The notes beneath the pieces are model-generated. The model had not been told where the DNA came from, did no database searches, and worked only from the letters and a program-made list of their open reading frames with translations. Source: a virus. Taken from it: a stretch of 45,615 bases of DNA. The position numbers and the translations under genes were made by a program. The stretch spans positions 1 to 45,615 of the IMG/VR virus record IMGVR_UViG_3300022200_000088. The stretch is one strand, 5' to 3'. Below are positions 31,548 through 38,778 of this stretch, one piece after another. How positions within the stretch are numbered: the first letter of the stretch is position 1; each line of letters opens with the position of its first letter.

Positions 31548-31965
31548 TTGCTACTACACTTTCTATACATTCATTTACAATACGGTGCCAAGTGATGGCA
31601 GATAGCCAGTCAACATTAGAAGTAATGCCACGACCAGAGTGTTTGTACCAAGATATCTCAATACCAGTTTTCTTGTGTACAAAGTTTGGAGGGCAGTCAG
31701 GATCATGGCCAATGAGTCCCCCATCACACCAACAATAAGATGCCATAGCAAAGATATCATTGTTGTACGAAGCCTCACCATCGTTAGCTGTTAACAACGG
31801 GCCATTGCTATACTTGCCTGATGGGTGTCCACGATGTTCTCGAATAATCTCGGCAATTGCATCTAGCCCAGCGGTAGCCCAATCAGCCTCATGAGCATGT
31901 GTAATCCCATTAGTTAAAACAATTTGTCCAATCTCAGTGTAAGCTGGACCGTGTCTTGATAGCAT
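31534..31965 (-). CDS. Hypothetical protein (143 aa)
   Basis: GGGGAG lies about seven bases before ATG 31965, which is preferred over the upstream ATG at 31980. Notable segments are YCWCDGGLIGHDPDCPPNF (three Cys and a His, possible metal site) and GIEISWYKHSGRGITSNVDWLSAITWHRI. Similar proteins appear in actinophages without known role. Confidence 0.68.
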   Translation of the reverse strand: MLSRHGPAYTEIGQIVLTNGITHAHEADWATAGLDAIAEIIREHRGHPSGKYSNGPLLTANDGEASYNNDIFAMASYCWCDGGLIGHDPDCPPNFVHKKTGIEISWYKHSGRGITSNVDWLSAITWHRIVNECIESVVAIELS

Positions 31966-32092
31966 TGATAGTCTCCCCAATCTTTGCTTTTAGTTTTGGC
32001 TTGGTAAAGTAGTTCCAGTTATTTAGGAACCAGTGTTTATATACACGAATAGGATATCTAAGAATCCTAAAGTCATCACGATGTTTAGTCAT
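31934..32092 (-). CDS. Small basic protein (52 aa)
   Basis: MTKHRDDFRILRYPIRVYKHWFLNNWNYFTKPKLKAKIGETINAIK: basic and aromatic, overlapping the GroES stop (ATGACTAA) at its start and the next gene at its end. The longer frame to 32122 would run into groES without a ribosome site. Membrane-surface or RNA contact is possible from composition only. Confidence 0.58.
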   Translation of the reverse strand: MTKHRDDFRILRYPIRVYKHWFLNNWNYFTKPKLKAKIGETINAIKTRSSLH

Positions 32093-32375
32093 TAAGAACA
32101 GCAAAGATATCACGGTATGCAATGATTAGATAATCTTTGCCTTCATGAGTAATCTCTGAACCCTGATACTTAGAGAACATAACCTTGTCACCAATGTTAA
32201 GATCAATAGTCATCTTCTCACCATTACCAAAGGTAACTCCTGGTCCTACTGCAACGACAATGCCTTCTTGTGGCTTCTCGTCTGCAGAGCCTGCAATGAT
32301 AAGACCAAACTGTGTGGTCTTCTCTTCTTTAACTGGTAATTCTAGGATTACCTTATCTTCTAGTGGCTTAATCAA
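32085..32375 (-). CDS. groES: GroES-like co-chaperonin
   Basis: A 96-residue Cpn10: IKPLEDKVILEL, the mobile loop KTTQFGLIIAGSADEKPQEG (with the GLII hydrophobic tripeptide that docks on GroEL), VVAVGPG, GDKVMFSKYQG and the C-terminal DYLIIAYRDIFAVL. TTG start with AAGGAT eight bases upstream, overlapping the previous stop. By analogy with T4 gp31 it may let host GroEL fold phage proteins. Confidence 0.92.
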   Translation of the reverse strand: MIKPLEDKVILELPVKEEKTTQFGLIIAGSADEKPQEGIVVAVGPGVTFGNGEKMTIDLNIGDKVMFSKYQGSEITHEGKDYLIIAYRDIFAVLND

Positions 32376-32535
32376 TTTTCATATCCTTAACTTTTTGAAT
32401 TACGGCTTTGACGGCATACTCATACATCACGTCTTCACCCTTGTTTTTATGTAGCTCTCGCTCTAGCATGCTAACAATAGCATCTATGATAGTTGCGGCT
32501 CCAGTTTTGAGTCCGTCTTCCCATATTTCATTCAT
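32368..32535 (-). CDS. Small helical protein, first gene of the groES-thyX operon (55 aa)
   Basis: Too short for the usual ORF cut-off but sits exactly six bases behind a perfect TTGACA-N17-TATTAT promoter, and its stop overlaps the GroES TTG start. The product MNEIWEDGLKTGAATIIDAIVSMLERELHKNKGEDVMYEY... is two amphipathic helices. Not recognised. Confidence 0.68.
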   Translation of the reverse strand: MNEIWEDGLKTGAATIIDAIVSMLERELHKNKGEDVMYEYAVKAVIQKVKDMKID

Positions 32536-32541
32536 ATATCT

Positions 32542-32570
32542 ATAATACTCTGTCTAAAATGATTTGTCAA
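32542..32570 (-). promoter_or_regulatory. Leaderless-type promoter of the groES-thyX operon
   Basis: On the minus strand TTGACA, 17 bases, TATTAT, six bases, ATG (32535). It would drive eight genes and probably the tRNA block to 29242. Confidence 0.85.
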
Positions 32571-32595
32571 GTACTTTATATATTTCAATATCTTG

Positions 32596-32672
32596 TGGCA
32601 TGTCAGGGAATCGAACCCTTCTAACCTATGGTACAGGATTTACAGTCCCGTGTCTGTCCCAGCAGCCATGCC
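32596..32672 (-). tRNA. tRNA-Tyr (GTA)
   Basis: Acceptor GGCATG pairs with CATGCC (one mismatch at pair 7), anticodon stem CGGGA/TCCTG with loop CTGTAAA, a short extra arm ACC/GGT as in class II tRNA-Tyr, T arm AGGG-TTCGATT-CCCT, discriminator A. At 77 bases it is short for tRNA-Tyr. Confidence 0.85.
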
Positions 32673-32687
32673 ATGTTGTTACTTACA

Positions 32688-32828
32688 TTATTGTAGCAGG
32701 GTATGAAGAAGTTCGCAATAGCATTCTGAAACTTTCTCAGACAACAATAGTTCCCTATAGATTGGCCAGGGTATTTGATTCCAAGCACCACAAGGACACT
32801 TATAATGTAAAGATATCTTAGGACTCAT
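32688..32828 (-). CDS. Small zinc-ribbon protein (46 aa)
   Basis: MSPKISLHYKCPCGAW...SECYCELLH: C-x-C and C-x-C pairs make one plausible zinc site. It starts three bases after the stop of the collagen-like gene and ends just before tRNA-Tyr. Position between tail gene and tRNA gives no functional hint. Confidence 0.55.
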   Translation of the reverse strand: MSPKISLHYKCPCGAWNQIPWPIYRELLLSEKVSECYCELLHTLLQ

Positions 32829-32831
32829 AGC

Positions 32832-33620
32832 CTATACGTCTATATAGTTACCAGAAATATAAAAGTCATTGCCAGTATCTAGAGTCTTTGGACTGTTATA
32901 GTCAAAGGCTTCATCTTTTCCAGATGCGGCATTGTAGAATAGCTTCATCATCGTTGCTCCAGCAAGAACCTGTCCAGAAATAGACCATTGTAGTCCAGCT
33001 ACAGGATCCATCAGAGCACCACTTCTAAACTGATAAGCATACTTAGAGGCAAATGGCAAATTTATATAATACTGTCCACTACCAAAGGTAAGGATATTAT
33101 TAAAGTCTACCTGAACCTGAAAATTAATTAGTGGTCCTACTTTTACATAGGTTCCAGTAAACAAAGGAGCACCATTGAAGGTAGGTTGAACAGCTCCTGG
33201 ACCAGTAGTTCCACCCATAACCGTAAAGACAGTTTCAAGGGCATCTGGGGCTGGAGCCCCTTGTGGACCAGTCGCTCCTATTGGTCCTGTAGGTCCTACA
33301 ACCGTTGAAGCTGCTCCAGTAGCTCCTATTGGTCCTGTTGGACCAGTATCTCCTGTATTTCCAGTTAACCCAGTTAATCCAGTTGGCCCTGTTGGTCCAA
33401 TTGGTCCACGCTCTCCAGTAGGACCTTGTGGTCCAACAATTTCTCCAGCGTCTAGCCAAGAGTTAGATTCTGTATTCCAAGCGTATAGGTGAGTCCCAAC
33501 TAGATGAACATCTCCTGCCTCACCCGTAGGATGTTCTGCAATAAGATCTTCATAGGTATCATGGGCATCAAGAAGCTGAATACCATACTCATTGGTAGTT
33601 AAAGAGCTAAATCTAGCCAT
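32832..33620 (-). CDS. Collagen-like tail fibre / receptor-binding protein
   Basis: A 262-residue protein with an N-terminal attachment-like part ([44 protein letters not shown]), about 20 G-x-y triplets rich in GPTGP and GATGP (roughly residues 62-125), and a C-terminal beta domain ([19 protein letters not shown] to [11 protein letters not shown]) likely to form the trimeric head. Such proteins are fibres on tail or capsid. It follows a 91-residue gene by two bases. Confidence 0.8.
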   Translation of the reverse strand: MARFSSLTTNEYGIQLLDAHDTYEDLIAEHPTGEAGDVHLVGTHLYAWNTESNSWLDAGEIVGPQGPTGERGPIGPTGPTGLTGLTGNTGDTGPTGPIGATGAASTVVGPTGPIGATGPQGAPAPDALETVFTVMGGTTGPGAVQPTFNGAPLFTGTYVKVGPLINFQVQVDFNNILTFGSGQYYINLPFASKYAYQFRSGALMDPVAGLQWSISGQVLAGATMMKLFYNAASGKDEAFDYNSPKTLDTGNDFYISGNYIDV

Positions 33621-33622
33621 TA

Positions 33623-33898
33623 CTATTTCTCCAGACTTGTCTTAAGTACTGCAAGGCTTAGGCCATTAGTTTCTGCGATGGCATATAGAGTATCTTTTTC
33701 GGGTAGTTCCCATGCAACTGAAGCATTCGGAGAGATTCGGTATCCATAGTTAGAGTTAGTGACCCCTTCTCCACCAACATAGATATATCCAGATAGATTA
33801 ACATTCTGAATTGTGATGTCCATACCAGAGTGAATCCCTGGAGGAGTTAAACGAGTTGCGACAACGTCGCTGAGGACGTGCAAAATGTGAGTAGTCAT
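33623..33898 (-). CDS. Small virion-type beta protein (91 aa)
   Basis: [55 protein letters not shown]... has the SGMDITIQN and GYIYVGG strands seen in small phage structural proteins linked to head or tail fibres. It is leaderless and probably co-transcribed with the collagen-like fibre. A structural role is inferred from neighbour and pattern. Confidence 0.68.
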   Translation of the reverse strand: MTTHILHVLSDVVATRLTPPGIHSGMDITIQNVNLSGYIYVGGEGVTNSNYGYRISPNASVAWELPEKDTLYAIAETNGLSLAVLKTSLEK

Positions 33899-33904
33899 AA
33901 ATAA

Positions 33905-33913
33905 ATTATATCA
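33905..33913 (-). promoter_or_regulatory. Leaderless-type promoter for the fibre operon
   Basis: Minus-strand TGATATAAT, then six bases, then ATG at 33898. Confidence 0.82.
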
Positions 33914-33982
33914 TTATTAGTTTAATTTTCTAAAAATAGACCAGACAAATCAGTCTTTTGTCCAGACTTCTAGATAACATTA

Positions 33983-33991
33983 TGATATACT
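33983..33991 (+). promoter_or_regulatory. Leaderless-type promoter for 33998
   Basis: TGATATACT followed by six bases and the ATG; divergent from the fibre promoter 70 bases away. Confidence 0.8.
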
Positions 33992-33997
33992 AAAAAT

Positions 33998-34222
33998 ATG
34001 AATAATTGTCCAAACTGTAATCACGATCTAGTGAACATAATCTATGGTATGCCAACAGAAAAGGCTATCAAGTTAGCTAGAGAAGAAGGCATTGCCCTTG
34101 GTGGTTGCATGTTCCAGGAAGATCTTCCTACCCACTACTGCTATGGATGCCATGAGGCTTATCCAACTGTAGAAGACAAGGGTACATACGAAGAAGCTTC
34201 TAAAGACTTATTCTCTGAGTGA
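33998..34222 (+). CDS. Zinc-ribbon protein (74 aa)
   Basis: MNNCPNCNHDLVNIIYGMPTEKAIKLAREEGIALGGCMFQEDLPTHYCYGCHEAYP: C-x2-C and C-x2-C frame a 40-residue insert, a one-zinc ribbon I have seen in many actinobacterial and phage proteins. Leaderless. The 186 bases after it hold only a GTATCT/AGATAC hairpin and the next promoter. Confidence 0.72.
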   Translation: MNNCPNCNHDLVNIIYGMPTEKAIKLAREEGIALGGCMFQEDLPTHYCYGCHEAYPTVEDKGTYEEASKDLFSE

Positions 34223-34373
34223 CACTCACAAGAGCATAGTATCTTATCAGATACAGTCACCTTAATACATGTGCTATGATGTCCGTCAAGGCACCATCCT
34301 AGTTTAGACATATCATTCCTTAAATAGTTTCTGAGCTATCATCATAGCATAGAGAACTATCTTTGTCACTCAC

Positions 34374-34402
34374 TTGACATACATCTCCATCTCGCATATA
34401 AT
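34374..34402 (+). promoter_or_regulatory. Leaderless-type promoter for 34409
   Basis: TTGACA, 17 bases, TATAAT, six bases (TAATGT), ATG. The last part is identical to the promoter at 35674. Confidence 0.88.
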
Positions 34403-34408
34403 TAATGT

Positions 34409-34660
34409 ATGAAGATGTTAGTAGCTAATAAGCCAACCACCCTTGTATGTACCAATAACTTGGAGTACGAGATGGATTGGGATAGCCTTGAGCATATTTT
34501 CCTGGTAGACAATGATAGCAAAATCATTAAAGAACTAGAGAATGATAAGTATCACAGCCATCCATTAGTTCCTGAAGTCATAGTATGGAGTAAGAGTCTA
34601 GACTTTGAGACTACATACATTGCACGTAGAGAAGACTTTGATGAAGTGGAGATGTTTTGA
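34409..34660 (+). CDS. Hypothetical acidic protein (83 aa), leaderless
   Basis: MKMLVANKPTTLVCTNNLEYEMDWDSLEHIFLVDNDSKIIKELENDKYHSHPLVPEVIVWSK: an acidic alpha/beta protein without known motifs. First gene of a three-gene overlapping unit (34409-34991). Confidence 0.68.
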   Translation: MKMLVANKPTTLVCTNNLEYEMDWDSLEHIFLVDNDSKIIKELENDKYHSHPLVPEVIVWSKSLDFETTYIARREDFDEVEMF

Positions 34661-34860
34661 AAACTTATACAAAAGAAGAAGTAGAGTACATTAAAAAGTT
34701 TGCTCGTTCTTATGGTGCTGCAGATGTAGTTGAATATCTAAAGCGTAATTTGCCTGGAGACCTTAAGGTTAATAGTAGCCTTAAGAGTAAGGAAGCTTAT
34801 GCCTTTGCCAACCTATACATAAAGCTATTGGAACAGAAGTTCTTAGGGCAAGACAAATGA
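34657..34860 (+). CDS. Hypothetical helical protein (67 aa)
   Basis: TTG start overlapping the previous stop. MKTYTKEEVEYIKKFARSYGAADVVEYLKRNLPG... is helical and Lys/Glu-rich. No recognised domain. Its stop overlaps the next ATG by four bases. Confidence 0.62.
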   Translation: MKTYTKEEVEYIKKFARSYGAADVVEYLKRNLPGDLKVNSSLKSKEAYAFANLYIKLLEQKFLGQDK

Positions 34861-34991
34861 CCTACGCATGCATCTGTGGCTGGAGTGTTGAGACCTCTAA
34901 CAACGAACCACATGAAGATGTATTCCTAAATCACTTCCATGGTAATACCAATGCTCACATATTGGGCGGTAGCCAGGATTCTCAAACATAA
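34857..34991 (+). CDS. Very small zinc-finger protein (44 aa)
   Basis: MTYACICGWSVETS...FLNHFHGNTNAH has C-x-C followed by H-x-H-x5-H, a possible single zinc site. The ATGA overlap with the upstream stop supports coupled translation. Confidence 0.52.
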   Translation: MTYACICGWSVETSNNEPHEDVFLNHFHGNTNAHILGGSQDSQT

Positions 34992-35015
34992 ACTAATCTA
35001 TTAAGGAGATTAACA

Positions 35016-35153
35016 ATGGAACAAGAAACACTAGACAGGGTAGTAAGCATTATTGATATCCTAGTAGATCGTATTGAAGAACTAGAACTAAAGATTGATG
35101 AGTTAAATAATGATGTAGGCTTTCTAACTAAGCGTATCACATTGAAGGACTAA
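35016..35153 (+). CDS. Small coiled-coil protein (45 aa)
   Basis: AAGGAGA (35003-35009) six bases before the ATG. MEQETLDRVVSIIDILVDRIEELELKIDELNNDVGFLTKRI has heptad-like Leu/Ile spacing, so a short coiled coil is likely. Function unknown. Confidence 0.6.
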   Translation: MEQETLDRVVSIIDILVDRIEELELKIDELNNDVGFLTKRITLKD

Positions 35154-35214
35154 TAGTTCCTTTATAACATTTAAGTCTCGGCGGAAAAATAAGAGGATCT
35201 ATAATCGCAAGCGA

Positions 35215-35634
35215 TTAATTATCTTCACCATCTTCATCTTCGTCGGCGTCTTCATCCCGATCTTCTTCATCATCTTCTGATGTCGAAGTGCTAGACCCAC
35301 TAGGGGTAGCAGATGATAGATTGCTATATGTAGATAGAGTTGGAAGTGTTGGTAATACTATAGCTTCCTTAACGACTAGGGTAGGTATAGCTGCCACTAC
35401 AGCAACAGATACTCCTGGTGGAGTAATAGCTACTACTGGCACAGGTACTACCTTTTCCTCTAAGACTGGGGTAGATGTAAATTTCGGGGAAGAAACAGAA
35501 GCCTTCGGAATGTCTACAGAAGCATAAGAAATAGACCCAAAGGCAGACAGTATACCTATAGAGGTAAAGACTAATGGTTTGATCCAAGGACTCAATGCCT
35601 TGACTGGCTTTTCATATACATAAGGACTGTTCAT
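35215..35634 (-). CDS. Membrane-anchored or secreted acidic-tail protein (139 aa)
   Basis: Residues 18-40 (WIKPLVFTSIGILSAFGSISYA) form a membrane segment or signal sequence with an internal position. A Val/Pro/Thr-rich, low-complexity body follows, then a Ser/Thr stretch and a pure Asp/Glu tail (EDDEEDRDEDADEDEDGED). It is the only minus gene among plus-strand genes. A weak TGATATCCT lies six bases before the ATG. The hairpin TAATCG/CGATTA overlaps the stop. Unknown role. Confidence 0.6.
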   Translation of the reverse strand: MNSPYVYEKPVKALSPWIKPLVFTSIGILSAFGSISYASVDIPKASVSSPKFTSTPVLEEKVVPVPVVAITPPGVSVAVVAAIPTLVVKEAIVLPTLPTLSTYSNLSSATPSGSSTSTSEDDEEDRDEDADEDEDGEDN

Positions 35635-35673
35635 ATACTAAGGATATCAGAAGAGCCTGTGAAGATCCTGTGC

Positions 35674-35702
35674 TTGACATCCTCCCGTATTCCAGATATA
35701 AT
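35674..35702 (+). promoter_or_regulatory. Leaderless-type promoter for 35709
   Basis: TTGACA, 17 bases, TATAAT, six bases (TAATGT), ATG, the same layout and downstream hexamer as at 34374. Confidence 0.88.
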
Positions 35703-35708
35703 TAATGT

Positions 35709-35894
35709 ATGGAAAACAATATGGAAAATAACCACAAAGATGAAATGGCAGGCTACTGGCTTGTTCTAGTATTTAGTCTGATCTGCCTAATCGGTATCGC
35801 TTCTTGGTACTCAACTCCACCAATGGAGTTAGTCGAGGTACAGTTCCCAGCCCAGCAGCTCGAGAATGTAGAAAAGGTGAACACTAATGATTGA
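35709..35894 (+). CDS. Single-span membrane protein (61 aa)
   Basis: Polar N-terminus (MENNMENNHKDEMAG), one membrane helix (YWLVLVFSLICLIGIASWY), polar C-terminal part. Overlaps the next mini-gene, which is also hydrophobic. Leaderless. Not recognised. Confidence 0.68.
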   Translation: MENNMENNHKDEMAGYWLVLVFSLICLIGIASWYSTPPMELVEVQFPAQQLENVEKVNTND

Positions 35895-35988
35895 TGTTTT
35901 TAGAGGTTTAGGAAGACTAGCCCTTGGGCTACTCTTTGGGCCAATACTACTAATGTGGATGATACTTAAAGAACTGGGTAAAAAGTAA
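35887..35988 (+). CDS. Mini membrane protein (33 aa)
   Basis: MIDVFRGLGRLALGLLFGPILLMWMILKELGKK: one hydrophobic helix with basic ends, overlapping the upstream gene by eight bases. Too short for family assignment; coupling and topology suggest a real membrane peptide. Confidence 0.5.
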   Translation: MIDVFRGLGRLALGLLFGPILLMWMILKELGKK

Positions 35989-36010
35989 TAGCCATCATGG
36001 GAGAAACAAA

Positions 36011-36283
36011 ATGAGTGAATTAACACAAGAGGCAATCTTAGCTGAATTGGCTAAGTTATCAGACGGTAGGGGCCGAGTTATTTCTTTTCAGGGTGGTCAG
36101 ACTATTGTCCCTAATTCATTGCTTGAACAAGTTTGGCTTGAGGCAGAACGCAATACTACAAAACGCATTATCAAGTTGCTAGAAGAAGCAAGCATTGGTT
36201 TTGAGCAGTTTGACTTTGATGCAGTAGCAACAACTAACTTTCTAATTAGACTTATTCAGGGAGAAACAAATGAAACTACATAA
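36011..36283 (+). CDS. Hypothetical helical protein (90 aa)
   Basis: GGGAGAAACAAA before the ATG. MSELTQEAILAELAKLSDGRGRVISFQGGQTIVPNSLLEQVWLEAERNTTKRIIKLLEEASIG... is mostly helix. The same GGGAGAAACAAATG sequence precedes the next gene. Not recognised. Confidence 0.68.
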   Translation: MSELTQEAILAELAKLSDGRGRVISFQGGQTIVPNSLLEQVWLEAERNTTKRIIKLLEEASIGFEQFDFDAVATTNFLIRLIQGETNETT

Positions 36284-36440
36284 CGATACAGCTAGTAAGA
36301 TGCAGGAACAGATTGCAACTTTTCTATTTATTCAGTGGCTTGAGGGTGGACTATGGGGTACTACTAACCCAGAGATCCAAGAACTATATAGACTATACCA
36401 TGACATTATGATAAAGCAGATTACGGTAGCAGATGAGTAA
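36270..36440 (+). CDS. Small hypothetical protein (56 aa)
   Basis: Begins inside the previous gene behind GGGAGAAACAA. MKLHNDTASKMQEQIATFLFIQWLEGGLWGTTNPEIQELYRLYHDIMIKQ... is helical with aromatic residues. Not recognised. The duplicate ribosome site and overlap support it. Confidence 0.58.
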   Translation: MKLHNDTASKMQEQIATFLFIQWLEGGLWGTTNPEIQELYRLYHDIMIKQITVADE

Positions 36441-36460
36441 ATCATTAGAGCAATTATAAA

Positions 36461-36469
36461 TGGTATACT
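36461..36469 (+). promoter_or_regulatory. Leaderless-type promoter for 36476
   Basis: Extended -10 TGGTATACT, six bases, ATG. Confidence 0.8.
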
Positions 36470-36475
36470 ATTCTT

Positions 36476-36964
36476 ATGGAAATTAAACAGACTATTTTAA
36501 AACCTTTTGGATCTAGGGAAGATTCTGGCACTAATGGAAGCCTCTGGACTATGGGTGGTGGTGGAGGAGTTATTGGTAGCAATTTACCAGAAACTTCAAC
36601 TCCAGTATATGGACCTACTACTGACTGGTACAGCAAAGACAGCGGCCCAGACGGAACTCTCATCCGCATTGGCTGCCCATTAGTTGTATACGCACCTTCA
36701 GAGTGGGATGCTATTGTCGCTACTCCAAGTAACTACAACGTAGTTGTCACTGGCGGAACCGCCGCAGGTACCTACCCTGTAAACACTGGGTCAATTTTCT
36801 CTATCTACAGTGCCATGATGGGGGAGAAGTTCCTTACCTTCAACCCAGGTGCAGGCGGAGCCCTAGGTATTCCAGCTGGCCTAAAGGGAGCAACAACGAG
36901 TGACCCGTACAACACTGGTGGGCTGACTCCAGATGCTGGCACTATCAGTATCGTACCAAAGTAA
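36476..36964 (+). CDS. Gly/Pro-rich beta protein, possibly virion-associated (162 aa)
   Basis: SGTNGSLWTMGGGGGVIG, PLVVYAPSEWDAIVATPSNYNVVVTGGTAAGTYPVNTGSIFSIYSAMMGEKFLTFNPGAGGALGIP: Gly-rich, beta, without charge clusters, like small decoration or fibre proteins. No signal peptide. Monocistronic, between a leaderless promoter and a terminator. The structural role is a guess from composition. Confidence 0.62.
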   Translation: MEIKQTILKPFGSREDSGTNGSLWTMGGGGGVIGSNLPETSTPVYGPTTDWYSKDSGPDGTLIRIGCPLVVYAPSEWDAIVATPSNYNVVVTGGTAAGTYPVNTGSIFSIYSAMMGEKFLTFNPGAGGALGIPAGLKGATTSDPYNTGGLTPDAGTISIVPK

Positions 36965-36980
36965 CTAGATTCAAAATAGT

Positions 36981-37016
36981 AACCGTACTTCATTTAGTGG
37001 GGTGCGGTTTCTTTTT
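36981..37016 (+). terminator. Rho-independent terminator
   Basis: AACCGTAC (36981-36988) pairs with GTGCGGTT (37002-37009), followed by a T-rich run to 37016. Confidence 0.83.
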
Positions 37017-37068
37017 ATCTGTAAAATGTAACTATCGCTTCGTAAAAGTTCGGCGGGAAAGAGGATCC

Positions 37069-37671
37069 ATGCTTGAAACAAGCAAAGACTTTATACCCTA
37101 TCCATGTTGTAAAGACTGTATAGACTATGAATATATATATGCTCTTCACAATGGATATAGACATATAAACTTTACTATGTCTTCTCCTGAATGGATAGCC
37201 CAGCATGGAGACAATATTAACCATGGTAAAAACAGAGAAGCCTATAAGAAGTGTAAGTTGCTATCTTATGGTCCTTGCCAGGAATGTATAGATGCTGCAA
37301 AAGCTGAGGGTAAAGAGTATCGTAGTCGTAAAGAAGTAAAAGATAGACTATATACCTATAATAGAACTAACAGGGCTAAAACAAATAAGTCTAGGTTTGC
37401 TAGATCATCATCTAATGAGTCTAATTACTTTAGTGTAAAGACAGTCATAGATACATATGGTAGCGATTGCCACCTATGCGACAAACCTATTGACCTGGAA
37501 GCTTCAAGAAAAGTTGGATCTGATGGTTGGGAGTTATCTCTTCACATAGACCATGTCACACCTTTGTCAAAAGGTGGAGACGATACGCTACAAAATGTAA
37601 GACCTAGTCATGCACAGTGTAATTTAAATAAGTCAGCTAAAATTTTGGGGAATAGAAAGGATGTTTCGTAA
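37069..37671 (+). CDS. HNH endonuclease (200 aa)
   Basis: The C-terminal domain has CHLCDKPIDLEAS, LHIDHVTPLSKGGDDTLQNVRPSHAQCNLNKSAK, a complete HNH core with zinc cysteines. The N-terminal part has two more C-x2-C pairs (CCKDC, CQEC) and a basic stretch (RTNRAKTNKSRFARS). GAAAGAGGA fixes the ATG at 37069; the frame upstream runs through the terminator. A free-standing homing endonuclease is likely. Confidence 0.85.
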   Translation: MLETSKDFIPYPCCKDCIDYEYIYALHNGYRHINFTMSSPEWIAQHGDNINHGKNREAYKKCKLLSYGPCQECIDAAKAEGKEYRSRKEVKDRLYTYNRTNRAKTNKSRFARSSSNESNYFSVKTVIDTYGSDCHLCDKPIDLEASRKVGSDGWELSLHIDHVTPLSKGGDDTLQNVRPSHAQCNLNKSAKILGNRKDVS

Positions 37672-37910
37672 TGTCTAAATGGATTAAGTATGAGAAGTCC
37701 TGGCATGGTATGTCAGCAGATCTAGTATTGTTTAATAAGATACTTCTCTATGCAGGTAAGACAGACCACCTAGGTATTGGTATCAACATAGGTATCTATG
37801 ATAGGTCATTAACCTTTGAGATCTTTAATCTATACATAGGGATATCTATCTTGCACAAGGGCTTTGATGAATGGGATAATATTTCGGGGAATCAAGAAGA
37901 AGCTTCGTAA
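37671..37910 (+). CDS. Hypothetical beta-rich protein (79 aa)
   Basis: MSKWIKYEKSWHGMSADLVLFNKILLYAGKTDHLGIGINIGIYDRSLTFEIFNLYIGISILHKG: beta-rich with a hydrophobic core. ATG overlaps the HNH stop. Its 3' end shares the sequence TTCGTAAT with the iterons and with the HNH stop region. Not recognised. Confidence 0.65.
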   Translation: MSKWIKYEKSWHGMSADLVLFNKILLYAGKTDHLGIGINIGIYDRSLTFEIFNLYIGISILHKGFDEWDNISGNQEEAS

Positions 37911-37993
37911 TCCCTAGTATAAACTAAACCTAGTAGAAGAAACAACCCTAGTCTAAATACACTTGGCTAGGGCTTTCTCCTATCTCCCTATAA

Positions 37994-38296
37994 CCCCATA
38001 TAACCTGATATCCGACATATCAAGAAGACCTAGATACCCTTGATTTATAGACAAAAGTTATACACATTTCTTGATAAGTTATCCACATATTTACAATAAA
38101 CATCTTACTGATTATTTATCTAAACAGAGTTAAAGTGGAGGATAGTGGAAAGATATGGAGAATGGAGCTTCCTTAATAGGACACTTAATCATTATCACCC
38201 TAGCACACATACCCCTATTTGTCAAGGCTTTGCCCCATATTCCTGATATCCAGAGGCTTTTGCCCATATATAAACAGGGAGAAATCTCCTGATATC
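37994..38296 (+). repeat. Direct repeat family CCCATAT-n-CCTGATATC (three copies)
   Basis: CCTGATATC occurs at 38004-38012, 38242-38250 and 38288-38296, each preceded by a CCC(C)ATAT box at 37994, 38233 and about 38270. Confidence 0.65.
38058..38087 (+). promoter_or_regulatory. Pair of DnaA boxes
   Basis: TTATACACA (38058-38066) and TTATCCACA (38079-38087), both exact matches to TTATNCACA, same orientation, 21 bases apart, which is two helical turns. Confidence 0.7.
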
Positions 38297-38702
38297 GTAA
38301 TACTATTTAAATAAACATACATACTTTATCTAGAAACATATAAACTTTTGGGCATTATTTTTACATGTTCGTAATACCTGTAAAGCTATCTCATATAAGT
38401 AAGTGTTATTACTACTAGGGAGAGTTGTATGTATCAAGGAATGATCTATCTACCCTGGCCTTTGGCCACAGGCTTTGCCTGTATGTATATAACTATCTAT
38501 TTAAACAATGATCAATATATTTGGGGGGTCAAAAGATAGGATCGTAATACCTATAGTAGTATATACAATGTATATCTGATCTCTTACTATTGGATAGATC
38601 AATAAACAATCATATGGTGTTATATCTTATACTAGGGATAATAAGCTATCTTCGTAATACCCTCCAGGATTCCAGCGATTTTTTAAAGTCCTTCGTAATA
38701 CC
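38295..38702 (+). repeat. Iteron family TTCGTAATACC (five copies)
   Basis: Copies at 38295-38304, 38368-38378, 38541-38551, 38651-38661 and 38692-38702, all on the plus strand. The shorter TTCGTAAT is also at 37665 and 37904, at the ends of the two preceding genes, and TTCGTAAA lies near 41652. Confidence 0.75.
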
Positions 38703-38744
38703 TTTTGGTCAATTTGGGAATAAAATATAGATGTGGCGCAGCAG

Positions 38745-38771
38745 CCTGGCCCCTCCGAAGAGGGACACAGG
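38745..38771 (-). terminator. UUCG-tetraloop hairpin at the end of the minus-strand operon
   Basis: Minus-strand CCTG...CCCTC-TTCG-GAGGG...CAGG, a very stable stem eight bases after the stop of the last gene. There is no T run, so it may be a processing or 3' protection hairpin rather than a classic terminator. Confidence 0.5.
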
Positions 38772-38778
38772 TGATAGT

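Larger units (their letters stand above)
37911..38778. other. Origin-like non-coding region
   Basis: About 870 bases without a supported gene, AT-rich, where plus-strand genes from the left and minus-strand genes from the right meet. It holds two DnaA boxes, three copies of a CCCATAT...CCTGATATC repeat, five copies of TCGTAATAC, and a UUCG-type hairpin at the right edge. This fits a replication origin or a regulatory or partition locus; no primase-type or RNA transcript is shown by sequence. Confidence 0.6.

Noticed and set aside
32564-32821. Plus-strand ORF over tRNA-Tyr
   Set aside because: Overlaps a minus-strand tRNA, a promoter and a supported small gene.
33235-33459. Minus-strand ORF rich in Trp, Asn and Arg inside the collagen-like gene
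   Set aside because: It is a frame-shifted reading of the Gly-Pro-Thr repeats; repeat DNA keeps several frames open.
37911-38778. CRISPR array
   Set aside because: The repeats are short (9-11 bases) and irregularly spaced, without spacer-like units; iterons fit better.
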